From: Acidimangrovimonas sediminis
GTDB taxonomy: Bacteria > Pseudomonadota > Alphaproteobacteria > Rhodobacterales > Rhodobacteraceae
Direction of reading: 5' to 3'
DNA: 43,954 bases
Assembly: GCF_002871005.1 (NCBI RefSeq)
Contig: NZ_PHSN01000033.1
Span: 1 to 43,954, forward strand
Position numbers and translations under genes: made by a program. Of the stretch, positions 22,450 through 30,282 are shown in pieces (position 1 is the first letter of the stretch; the number at the start of each line of letters is the position of its first letter). The notes below the pieces were generated by a model. The model did no database searches. It saw only the letters and a program-made list of their open reading frames with translations, and had not been told where the DNA came from.

Positions 22450-23376
22450 ATGGGCCGGAAAGTCATCATCACCTGCGCCGTCACGGGGTCGATCCACACC
22501 CCGTCGATGTCGCCCCATTTGCCGATCACCGCCGACCAGATCGCCGAGGCCGCCGTCGGCGCGCGCGAGGCCGGCGCGGCCATCGTCCACCTGCACGCCC
22601 GCGACCCCGCGACAGGCCAGCCCGACCAGCGCCCCGAGGCGTTCGAGCCGTTCCTCAAGGTCATCAAGCAGCGTTCGGACGTGGTGATCAACATCACCAC
22701 CGGCGGCGCGCCGACCATGTCGGTCGAGGAACGCCTGCGCCCCGCGGCGATCTTCCAGCCCGAGGTCGCATCTCTCAACATGGGGTCGATGAACTTCGGC
22801 CTCTACCCGATCCTCGACAAGAAGCAGGACTTCGCCCAGGCGTGGGAAATCGATTACCTGGAAGGCTCGCGCGATCGGGTCTTCCGCAACAGCTTCGCCG
22901 ATATCGAGAGCATCCTGACCACCTGCGCCGACAGCCGGACCCGGTTCGAGATCGAGTGCTACGACATCGGGCACCTCTACACGCTGGACCATTTCGTCCG
23001 CCGCGGGCTGGTGACGCCGCCGTTCTTCGTGCAGTCGGTGTTCGGCATCCTCGGCGGCATCGGCGCCCACGGCGAAGACGTACTGCACATGCGGCGCACG
23101 GCCGACAGGCTGTTCGGCGACGCCTACCGCTGGTCGGTGCTGGGGGCGGGCCGGCACCAGATGCCGGTCGCGCTTCAATCGGTCCTGCTGGGCGGCCACC
23201 TGCGGGTGGGCCTCGAGGATTCGCTCTATGCCGGGCGCGGCCGCCTGGCGCGCAGCAATGCCGAGCAGGTCACACTGGCCCGGCAGATGGTCGAAAGCCT
23301 CGGGTTCGAGGTCGCCACCCCGGACGAGGCGCGCGAGATCCTGAACCTCAAGGGCGGCGACAAGGTGGCGTTCTAG
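22450..23376 (+). CDS. Beta-keto acid cleavage enzyme (BKACE, DUF849)
   Basis: A zinc enzyme of 308 residues that condenses a beta-keto acid with acetyl-CoA to give acetoacetate and a new acyl-CoA, as in 3-keto-5-aminohexanoate cleavage enzyme. The zinc motif HLHARD gives H47 and H49, at the positions known in Kce (46 and 48). VVINITTGGAPTMSVEERL, then PEVASLNMGSMNFG and ECYDIGHLYTL (third metal-ligand region, Glu) follow in family order. The C-terminal GLEDSLYAGRGRLARSNAEQ is also diagnostic. The ATG at 22450 follows GGGAGG. It is transcribed away from iclR under an operator like those of the importer operon, and it shares a hairpin with the convergent MocR gene. Confidence 0.93.
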   Translation: MGRKVIITCAVTGSIHTPSMSPHLPITADQIAEAAVGAREAGAAIVHLHARDPATGQPDQRPEAFEPFLKVIKQRSDVVINITTGGAPTMSVEERLRPAAIFQPEVASLNMGSMNFGLYPILDKKQDFAQAWEIDYLEGSRDRVFRNSFADIESILTTCADSRTRFEIECYDIGHLYTLDHFVRRGLVTPPFFVQSVFGILGGIGAHGEDVLHMRRTADRLFGDAYRWSVLGAGRHQMPVALQSVLLGGHLRVGLEDSLYAGRGRLARSNAEQVTLARQMVESLGFEVATPDEAREILNLKGGDKVAF

Positions 23377-23392
23377 GGGGCCGGCGCCCTAG
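23373..23392. terminator. Hairpin over the convergent ends of the BKACE and MocR genes
   Basis: CTAGGG (23373-23378) pairs with CCCTAG (23387-23392) around an 8-nt GC-rich loop. Each arm contains the TAG stop codon of one gene (BKACE on plus, MocR on minus). It probably works as a compact two-way terminator, though no T-run is present. Confidence 0.4.
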
Positions 23393-24852
23393 GCAATGTC
23401 GGCATAGGCACCCGGAAGGTCCGCGATCGCCGCGCCAAGCTCATGCAGGCCCGCGTCGATCCGGTCCTCTCCGATATAGCCCACGCCCATGCGCAGGTAG
23501 CGGCCCGCGTCCCGCGGCGCGACGAACGGGTCGCCGCTTTCGATCAGCACGCCGCGGCGCGCGGCGGCCGCCAGCAGTGCTCGGCCGTCCAGCCCCGGCG
23601 CGCATTCCAGCCACAGGCTGGAGCCGACCCCGGGCCCGAGGCGCAGCTTCGGCAGGTGCCGGGTCACGCCCTTCGCCGCGCGCTCGAACCGGCGCTCCAG
23701 CGCGTCCTGCAGGTTGCGGATCAACTGCAGGTAATGGCCCTCCGCCAGGAAGATCGCCGCCGTGCGCTGGTTGTTGAGCGGGCACGACCGGTGCATCAGC
23801 CGGCGCAGCCAGCGGGCCTCTTCGATCAGCGCGGCATCGGCGACCATGAAGCCCAGCCGCACCCCCGGCGCCAGCACCTTCGACAGCGTGCCGAGGTAGA
23901 TCACCCGCCCGTCCTCGTCGAGCGACTTGAGCGTGACGCCGTCGCCCGAGAATGTCGTCTCGCCCTCGTAATCGTCCTCGACCAGGATGGTGCCGTTCTG
24001 CCGCGCCAGCGAGAGCGTCTCGAGCCGGCGCGAGGAGGTCATGGTCACGTTGGTCGGGCAATGGTGCGCGGGCGTCAGCAACGCGAGGTCGAGCGCCCCG
24101 CCCCCCAGCCGCGCGCCGGCGGAATCGACGGCCAGTTCGACGATCTCGGCACCCTCTGCCTCGACGATGTTGCGGCTGTCGGGATAGCCCGGCACCTCGA
24201 CCCCGACCCGCGTTCCCTCGCGCACCAGAAGGCGCGAGATCAGGTAGAAGCCGTGCTGCGAGCCCAGCGTGATCAGGATCTCTTCGGGCCGGGCGAAGAT
24301 GCCGCGGCGGGGCAGGATCTGGGTGCGGATCTGCTCGATCAGCTGCGGGTCGTCCTCGTTGGCGCGATCGGCCGCCCACCAGTCGATCGCCGCGCGCCCC
24401 AGCGCATCGCGCGAACAGCTGCGCCAGATGTTGATCGGAAACAGCGCCGGGTCGACCTGGCCATACACGAAAGGATAGGGAAAATCCTGCCAGTTCGCGG
24501 GCTTGACGAGGTGGCGGTGCTGCGACGGCCGCTGGCGCAGCGCGCGGGACCAGTCCACGCTCCCGCCTCCCGTCGGCGCGGGCGTCTGCGCGGCCGCGGG
24601 GTCGGCGGCGGGAAGATCGGGGGCCACGAAATAGCCCCGCCGCGGCCGCGCCTCGAGATAGCCGCGCGCGACCAGCTCTTCGTAGACCGCGGTGACGGTG
24701 TTGCGCGCGATGCCCAGCTGCCCGGCCAGCTGCCGCGAGGGCAGCAGCTTCTGGCGCCGCTGCATCTGCCCGGCGTGAATCGCGTCGATGATCGAACGGC
24801 GAAGTTGGGACTGGATCGGGGCGCCGCTGTCGCGGCGGATCGGGGGAAGCAT
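23389..24852 (-). CDS. MocR-type GntR/aminotransferase-fusion regulator
   Basis: A 487-residue regulator with an N-terminal GntR winged helix (about 8-75: QSQLRRSIIDAIHAGQ, LPSRQLAGQLGIARNTVTAV, LEARPRRGYFV), then a linker, then a fold-type I aminotransferase-like domain (about 115-480). The PLP-binding lysine is in YLGTLSKVLAPGVRLGF. These proteins use PLP or a PLP-amino acid adduct as effector and are usually not transaminases. Being downstream of a taurine-type aminotransferase and a TauE/SafE exporter on the same strand, it could be a TauR-like activator; the sequence alone does not prove this. The upstream 218 bp (24853-25070) contain no gene. Confidence 0.9.
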   Translation of the reverse strand: MLPPIRRDSGAPIQSQLRRSIIDAIHAGQMQRRQKLLPSRQLAGQLGIARNTVTAVYEELVARGYLEARPRRGYFVAPDLPAADPAAAQTPAPTGGGSVDWSRALRQRPSQHRHLVKPANWQDFPYPFVYGQVDPALFPINIWRSCSRDALGRAAIDWWAADRANEDDPQLIEQIRTQILPRRGIFARPEEILITLGSQHGFYLISRLLVREGTRVGVEVPGYPDSRNIVEAEGAEIVELAVDSAGARLGGGALDLALLTPAHHCPTNVTMTSSRRLETLSLARQNGTILVEDDYEGETTFSGDGVTLKSLDEDGRVIYLGTLSKVLAPGVRLGFMVADAALIEEARWLRRLMHRSCPLNNQRTAAIFLAEGHYLQLIRNLQDALERRFERAAKGVTRHLPKLRLGPGVGSSLWLECAPGLDGRALLAAAARRGVLIESGDPFVAPRDAGRYLRMGVGYIGEDRIDAGLHELGAAIADLPGAYADIA

Positions 24853-25070
24853 GCGAAGTGACCTTGTGCGTGATCCCGCACCAATGCCCCGAACCGCCCG
24901 TCAGCGTCCAGTTCCCCGCTTTGGCGCATGCGGGTGCGGGCGCGCCCGCGGCCAGAAACTGCACAACAACCGGGCACGCTGCCGAACCTCTGGGCAGCGC
25001 GTTCCAGGATCATCCCGCCGCACACCACCCTGCCCCGGGCATTTCCCGGAGCGTCCAGGGCGGGCGCGGG

Positions 25071-25811
25071 TCAGATCAGGCCAGCCAGTCCCCGCGCGCC
25101 GGCAAACAGCGCCGAGCAGGCCATGACCGCGATCGCCAGCCTGCGGTACTGGGCATGATCGAGACGGCGGAAGGCGGCCATCCCGGCCCATGTCCCGATC
25201 AGCATGGCGGGCAAGGACAGCGCCGTAAGCATCAGGCTCTGCCGATCGATCGCCCCGGCGAGCACCAGCCCCGGCATTGCCATCGCCGAAGTGAAACAGA
25301 AGAAGACAAGCAGCGTGGCGCGGGTCTGCACCGGCGCCAGCCCCGTCGTCAGGTAATAGGCGACCGCGGGCGGGCCCGGCATAGCCGCCAGCCCGGAAAA
25401 CACCCCCGAGGCAACCCCCGCCCCCAGCGCCAGCCCCGGGTGCGGTGCGGTCCCGGCCGGACGCCGCCGCAGGATCAGCCCAAGGCCCGAAAGCACCGCA
25501 AACGCGATCAGGATTCGCGCGGCATTCGGACTCAGCCCGGCCAGCGCCGCGATGCCGATCGGAATGCCGATCAGCGACCCGATCGCCAGCCGCGCCAGTG
25601 ACGGCAGGTGCAGGCTGCCGCGCAGCGTCACCACGTCGCGCAGCCCCACGATCAGCTGCAGCATCACGGCGAGGGCCACCGCCTCCAGCGGCGGGGCGAA
25701 GAACGACACCGCGGGCACGGCAGCCAGCGCGAAGCCGAACCCCGCAAGCCCCCTGACGAAGGCCGACAGGAACACGGCGGCGATCACCACCGCCAGCGTC
25801 TCGATGCTCAT
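25071..25811 (-). CDS. TauE/SafE-family anion exporter
   Basis: A membrane protein of 246 residues with about eight hydrophobic segments and the two-half organisation of the TauE/SafE family (VRGLAGFGFALAAVP in the first half; ASGVFSGLAAMPGPPAVAYYL in the second). Members export sulfite, sulfoacetate or related anions released in organosulfonate breakdown. It starts 32 bp after the aminotransferase stop codon, so the two are probably cotranscribed, which supports a sulfonate role. The exact anion is not known. Confidence 0.88.
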   Translation of the reverse strand: MSIETLAVVIAAVFLSAFVRGLAGFGFALAAVPAVSFFAPPLEAVALAVMLQLIVGLRDVVTLRGSLHLPSLARLAIGSLIGIPIGIAALAGLSPNAARILIAFAVLSGLGLILRRRPAGTAPHPGLALGAGVASGVFSGLAAMPGPPAVAYYLTTGLAPVQTRATLLVFFCFTSAMAMPGLVLAGAIDRQSLMLTALSLPAMLIGTWAGMAAFRRLDHAQYRRLAIAVMACSALFAGARGLAGLI

Positions 25812-25843
25812 TCCTGCCGCCCCTCTGCGCGGCCGCCCCGATC

Positions 25844-27214
25844 TCAGCCGGTGACGGCGGTCAGCGCCTCTTCGATCGTGTCGGCGATACGGTCGATCTC
25901 GGCCTCGCCGGCGATAAGCGCGGGGCTGAGGCAGAGCGTGTTGTTATAGCCCGGGACCGAACGGTTGGTCATGCCGAGGATCACGCCCCGCGCGTCGCAT
26001 TCCGCAACCACCCGCTGCACGATCTTCTCGTCCAGGGGCTCACGCGTCTTGCGGTCGGCCACCAGCTCCAGCCCGCAGAACAGGCCCGCGCCCCGCGCCT
26101 CGCCCGCCACGGCGAATTTCTCGGTCATCGCCTCGAGCCGGTCCAGCAGGCGCACGCCCATGGTCTTGGTGTTGGCCAGCAGGCCCTCCTCCTCGATGAT
26201 GCGCATGTTCTCCAGCGCTGCCGCCGGCCCCGCGGTACAGCCGCCGAAGGTCGAGATGTCGCGGAAATAGCTCATCGGATCGGCGGCATCCTCGCGGAAG
26301 GCGTCGAACACCTTCTCGCTGGTCACGAGGCACGAGATCGCGGCGTAGCCCGAGGCCACGCCCTTGGCCATGGTCACGAAATCGGGCTCGATCCCATAGT
26401 TCTGATAGCCGAACCATTCGCCCGTGCGGCCGACACCGCAGACCACCTCGTCGATGTGCAGAAGGATGTCGTATTTGCGGCAGATCTCCTGCACGCGCTC
26501 CCAGTAACCCTTCGGCGGCACGATGACGCCGCCACCGGCGGTCACGGGCTCCAGGCAGAGCGCGCCAACGGTATCGGGGCCCTCGCGCAGGATCACCTCC
26601 TCGATCGCGTCGGCGGCGCGTTCGCCGTAATTCTCGATCGCGCCCCACTGGCTGCGGTATTCGAGGCAGTGCGGCACCTCGACGAAGCCCGGCGCGAAGG
26701 GGCCGTATTCCGCCGCGCGCTGCTCCTGCCCGCAGGCCGAAAGCGCGCCGAGGGTGGTGCCGTGGTAATCGCGCTCGCGGTAGAGGATCTTGGTCTTGCG
26801 GCCGCCATGGCGGCGATGGGCGATCTGGCGCACCATCTTGAACGCCTTCTCGTTCGCCTCCGACCCGGAGTTGGCATAATAGACGCGCTTCAGCCCGGGC
26901 ATCTTGGCGATCAGCGCCTCGGCAAATCGCGCGCCTGGGATCGAGCCTGCCGACCCCGCGAAGTAGTTCAGCGTCACCAGCTGCTCGCGTACCGCGTCGG
27001 CAATGCTTTCGCGGCCGTAGCCCACGTTCACGGTCCAGACGCCGCCCGACACCGCATCGAGGAATTCGCGGCCGTTCTGGTCCCAGACCTTCATGCCGTG
27101 GCCACGCATGATGATCCGCGGGTCCTTCTCGTCGAACGCGCGGTGCTGGGTCAGGTGGTGCCAGACATGGCTGCGGTCGGCCTCGACCAGCCCGGAAATG
27201 TCGTTGTCGTACAT
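25844..27214 (-). CDS. tpa: Class III aminotransferase, probably taurine:pyruvate aminotransferase
   Basis: A PLP enzyme of 456 residues that would convert taurine and pyruvate into sulfoacetaldehyde and alanine. The sequence follows the rhodobacterial Tpa type: HVWHHLTQHRAF, AVSGGVWTVNVGYGRESIA, YYANSGSEANEKAFKMVRQI, RDYHGTTLGALSA, LLHIDEVVCGVGRTGEWFGY, then TMAKGVASGYAAISCLV with the PLP lysine. The ATG at 27214 (MYDNDISGL) is chosen because the longer open frame upstream reads unlike any aminotransferase. It is followed by a TauE/SafE exporter and a MocR regulator, fitting taurine use. The enzymes that normally complete the route (Xsc, Pta) and tauABC are not in the window. Another omega-amino acid substrate remains possible. 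Confidence 0.88.
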   Translation of the reverse strand: MYDNDISGLVEADRSHVWHHLTQHRAFDEKDPRIIMRGHGMKVWDQNGREFLDAVSGGVWTVNVGYGRESIADAVREQLVTLNYFAGSAGSIPGARFAEALIAKMPGLKRVYYANSGSEANEKAFKMVRQIAHRRHGGRKTKILYRERDYHGTTLGALSACGQEQRAAEYGPFAPGFVEVPHCLEYRSQWGAIENYGERAADAIEEVILREGPDTVGALCLEPVTAGGGVIVPPKGYWERVQEICRKYDILLHIDEVVCGVGRTGEWFGYQNYGIEPDFVTMAKGVASGYAAISCLVTSEKVFDAFREDAADPMSYFRDISTFGGCTAGPAAALENMRIIEEEGLLANTKTMGVRLLDRLEAMTEKFAVAGEARGAGLFCGLELVADRKTREPLDEKIVQRVVAECDARGVILGMTNRSVPGYNNTLCLSPALIAGEAEIDRIADTIEEALTAVTG

Positions 27215-27522
27215 CGCATACCCTCGCGCGTTTATCGGTCGCCCCGTCTTGGTGCCGCGCAGGGGAAGGAGGACAGGGCCAGCGGTTCGGATTTGATGGG
27301 GCCACCGCCGGGCGCAACGGGCGACGACGGGACACGCAGCCGCAGCGCGGAGGGCGCGCTGAAACGCGCACCCCATGTTACGTCCATCACCCTCTGGCCC
27401 ATCCCTTACCTCTGGCCCAACCCTCTGGCCCAAGCCTCTGGCCCAGTCCGCGCCGTGCCGGTGGACCTGCCCCCGCCGAATGCCGCCCCCTAGGTTCGGG
27501 CGGATCGCAGGAAGGACAGGAC
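27215..27522. other. Divergent intergenic region with 11-bp repeats
   Basis: This 308-bp stretch separates tpa (leftward) from the amidohydrolase gene (rightward). I see no gene in it. Its striking content is four copies of CCTCTGGCCCA at 27391-27445; a GGAAGGACAGG ribosome-binding region precedes the amidohydrolase ATG at its right end. Promoters for both directions should lie here, but none is clear. Confidence 0.6.
27391..27445. repeat. Four direct copies of CCTCTGGCCCA
   Basis: Exact copies begin at 27391, 27409, 27422 and 27435, so the spacings are 18, 13 and 13 bp. A one-mismatch copy (CCTCTGACCCA) lies at 30134-30144, just after the cobW-like gene. The array is about 80 bp upstream of the amidohydrolase gene and could be a protein-binding array or a slippage product. 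Confidence 0.85.
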
Positions 27523-29169
27523 ATGACCGCACAGACCACGATCTTCAGCGCCCGCGCCATCCGCACCATGAGCCGGGCGCAACCGCTGGCCACCCATGTC
27601 GCCGTGCGCGACGGTCGCATCCTCGCCGTCGGCACCCTCGCCGAGTGCCAGGGCTGGGGCCCCGCCACGCTGGACAAGCGCTTCGCCGACAAGGTCCTGA
27701 TGCCCGGCTTCGTCGAGGCCCATGGCCACGCGATGGAGGGCAGTGTCTGGCGCGACTTGTTCCTCGGCTATTTCCACCGCCACGCGCCCGAGGGCGAGCT
27801 CGAAGGCGGCCTGAAGGATGTCGAGGCGGTCATCGCCCGGCTCAAGGAGCGCGAGACAGCGATGGAGGACCCCGACGCGCCGCTGCTGGCCTGGGGTTTC
27901 GACCCGATCTACTTCGCCGGCGCGCGGCTGACCCGGCACGATCTCGACCGCGTGTCGACCACGCGGCCGATCCTGATAATTCACGCAAGCTTTCACATCA
28001 TGAGCGTGAACACACCGGTGCTCGAGATGGCGGGGATGTTCGGCGAGGTCGAGGCCGAGGGGATCCTGCGCGATGCCCAGGGCGACATCACCGGCGAGCT
28101 TCAGGAAATGGCCACGATGTTCCTTGCACAAAAGGCCGTGGGCGCCGCCTTCGGCCTGCGCGACGTCGATGTGGAAAGCGTTCGGCGTTATGGGCGCTCG
28201 GCGGTGAACGCGGGCGTCACGACCGCCGCCGACCTGCACCAGACCATGACAGACCAGGTCGTCATGGCTTTCGCCGAAGCGACTTCGGCCCCCGATTACC
28301 CGCTCCGGGTCGTACCCGCGATGGGCGCGATCGGTTACGGCATCGAGGAAGGCGTCGCCCGCGCCACCGCGCTGCGCCAGATGGGGAACGAGCGGTTCTA
28401 TCCCGGCCTCGTCAAGATCATGACCGACGGCTCGATCCAGGGGTTCACCGCGCGGGTGAAATGGCCGGGCTACTACAACGGCGCTCCGAATGGCATGTGG
28501 AACCTGCCGCCCGCGACACTGAAGGAGATGATCAAGGCCTACAACGCCGCCGGGCTGCAGATGCACCTCCACGTGAACGGCGACCAGGCCAGCGAATTCG
28601 TCATCGACACGCTCGCCGAGGGCCTGCGCGAGGCCCCCTTCCCCGATCATCGCCACGTGCTGCAACATTGCCAGATGGCCGACCGCGCGCAGTTCCGCAA
28701 GGCGCGCGCCCTCGACCTCGGCGTCAACCTGTTTGCCAACCACATCTACTACTGGGGCGATCAGCATTATGCCCTGACCATGGGGCCGGAGCGGGCGAAC
28801 CGGATGGATGCCTGCGGCTCCGCGCTGGCCGAGGGGCTGGTGCTGGCCATTCATTCCGACGTGCCGGTGACGCCGCTCGGGCCGCTGTTCACCGCGTGGT
28901 GCGCGGTCAACCGCCAGACCGCCACCGGCCGCATCCTCGGCCCCGAAGAGCGGATCACCGTGGAACAGGCGATGGAGGCGATCACGCTGGGAGCCGCCTG
29001 GCAGCTGAAGCTCGACCACCTCGTGGGCTCCATCGAGGTCGGCAAGTTCGCCGATTTCGCCGTGCTCGACCGCGACCCGTTCGAGACCGCCCCCGAGGCC
29101 CTGCGCGACATCCGCGTCGAAGGCACGGTGAGCGGCGGCCTCTGGCACGAAAGCGCAATCCCCGCATGA
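27523..29169 (+). CDS. Amidohydrolase family protein (YtcJ/amidohydrolase_3 type)
   Basis: A 548-residue metal-dependent hydrolase for amide, ester or C-N ring bonds. The N-terminal beta-sandwich precedes the HxH metal motif in VLMPGFVEAHGHAMEG (about residue 65). The metal or substrate-binding segments VKIMTDGSIQG, MHLHVNGDQASE, HVLQHCQMA and LAIHSDVPVTPLGP (catalytic Asp region) follow in order. The C-terminal sandwich returns with GSIEVGKFADFAVLDRDPF, typical of the YtcJ group. It has no signal peptide. It starts the rightward cluster, followed after 51 bp by a CobW-type metal chaperone, which may load its metal. The substrate is unknown; the peptide-type importer downstream suggests an imported amide-like compound. 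Confidence 0.9.
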   Translation: MTAQTTIFSARAIRTMSRAQPLATHVAVRDGRILAVGTLAECQGWGPATLDKRFADKVLMPGFVEAHGHAMEGSVWRDLFLGYFHRHAPEGELEGGLKDVEAVIARLKERETAMEDPDAPLLAWGFDPIYFAGARLTRHDLDRVSTTRPILIIHASFHIMSVNTPVLEMAGMFGEVEAEGILRDAQGDITGELQEMATMFLAQKAVGAAFGLRDVDVESVRRYGRSAVNAGVTTAADLHQTMTDQVVMAFAEATSAPDYPLRVVPAMGAIGYGIEEGVARATALRQMGNERFYPGLVKIMTDGSIQGFTARVKWPGYYNGAPNGMWNLPPATLKEMIKAYNAAGLQMHLHVNGDQASEFVIDTLAEGLREAPFPDHRHVLQHCQMADRAQFRKARALDLGVNLFANHIYYWGDQHYALTMGPERANRMDACGSALAEGLVLAIHSDVPVTPLGPLFTAWCAVNRQTATGRILGPEERITVEQAMEAITLGAAWQLKLDHLVGSIEVGKFADFAVLDRDPFETAPEALRDIRVEGTVSGGLWHESAIPA

Positions 29170-29220
29170 GGGCGCGGCAGGCAGGTGACGGCAGGACCGT
29201 GACATCATGAGGAGGCGCGC

Positions 29221-30132
29221 ATGAGCATCCCGGCCACCATCCTCGGCGGTTTCCTCGGCGCGGGGAAGACGACGCTGCTGAACCGCATCCTCGCCTCGGC
29301 GCCGGCGCGCACGGCGGTGCTGGTGAACGATTTCGGCGCGCTGAACGTCGACGCGGCGCTGGTGCAATCGGACGACGGGCTGACGATGGAGCTGTCGGGC
29401 GGCTGCATCTGCTGCTCCCTCGCCGACGGGCTTGGCCCCGCCATCTCTCGCGCGCTGGACCACGCGCCAGAGGCGATCCTGATTGAGGCGAGCGGCGTCT
29501 CCGAACCCCGCCGCATCGCCGAATTCGCCCTGCTGGAGCCGCGCCTGAGGCTGGACCTCGTCGTCGTGCTGGCCCACGCGGGCGAGATCGCCCGGCACCT
29601 TGCCGATCCGCTGGTCGGCGACATCGTCGAGCGGCAGTTCATCGGCGCGGACCTCGTGGTTCTGAATCACACAGACACCGCCCCCGCCCCGGTGCTGAAG
29701 CGCGCCCGGGACGAGGTGACCCGCCTTGCGCCGAACGCCGCGCGGGCCGAAACGGTGCGGGCCGACCTCCCGCGCGAGCTTCTCCTGCCCCGGCCGCTCG
29801 CGCTCTTCGCGACTCCAAGCGGTGGGGCGGGTCGCGAGGCCGCGCATCAGGGCGTGTTCCACAGCGAGACATGGGTGCCCCCGGCGCCGCTTCACCCGGC
29901 GCGGCTGGAAACCCTGCTGAAGCACCTGCCGCGCAGCCTGTTGCGGCTGAAGGGCTGCCTCGATCTGGCGGAAGAGGACGGGTTGCAGCTGCTGCAATGG
30001 GTCTCGGGCCGCTGGATCCTGAGCCCCGCGCCGGACAAGGCCCGCCCCGGCCTCGTCGCGATCGGCACCGATCCGGATTTCCGGCTGGCCGAGGCGCTGG
30101 CGCCCGCGCTGGCCGATACCGTCACGCTCTAA
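29221..30132 (+). CDS. CobW/COG0523-type GTPase metal chaperone
   Basis: A 303-residue G3E-family GTPase. The P-loop is GGFLGAGKTTLLNRIL (about 9-24), followed by VLVNDFGALNVDAAL and the diagnostic metal-binding GGCICCSL (CxCC, about residue 61). The guanine-specificity motif NKxD reads NHTD. A C-terminal CobW_C-like domain follows (LPRSLLRLKGCLDL, LLQWVSGRWIL). COG0523 proteins deliver zinc, cobalt or iron to client metalloenzymes. The position right behind an amidohydrolase gene suggests that enzyme is the client. It has no His-rich tail, as some zinc-type members have. Confidence 0.9.
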   Translation: MSIPATILGGFLGAGKTTLLNRILASAPARTAVLVNDFGALNVDAALVQSDDGLTMELSGGCICCSLADGLGPAISRALDHAPEAILIEASGVSEPRRIAEFALLEPRLRLDLVVVLAHAGEIARHLADPLVGDIVERQFIGADLVVLNHTDTAPAPVLKRARDEVTRLAPNAARAETVRADLPRELLLPRPLALFATPSGGAGREAAHQGVFHSETWVPPAPLHPARLETLLKHLPRSLLRLKGCLDLAEEDGLQLLQWVSGRWILSPAPDKARPGLVAIGTDPDFRLAEALAPALADTVTL

Positions 30133-30254
30133 CCCTCTGACCCAGCCCCAGTCACGGCACCTGTCCTTGCGGCGCGGGACGGGATGCCGGGCGGCCCGGG
30201 CTGCGAACGCGGCCGGACTGGCCCCATGAATTGCGCCGCTCTGGACCAAGCAAA

Positions 30255-30267
30255 GCTGCAGTGCAGC
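30255..30267. promoter_or_regulatory. Palindrome upstream of the aldehyde dehydrogenase gene
   Basis: GCTGCAGTGCAGC is a perfect 13-bp dyad with 6-bp arms, 15 bp before the ATG. It may be an operator or part of the leader; no regulator gene lies next to it. Confidence 0.3.
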
Positions 30268-30282
30268 ACGGATGATCGACCC

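Noticed and set aside
23389-24852. Calling this MocR protein TauR
   Set aside because: The context suggests it, but I could not confirm TauR-specific residues, and MocR regulators beside aminotransferase genes are common.
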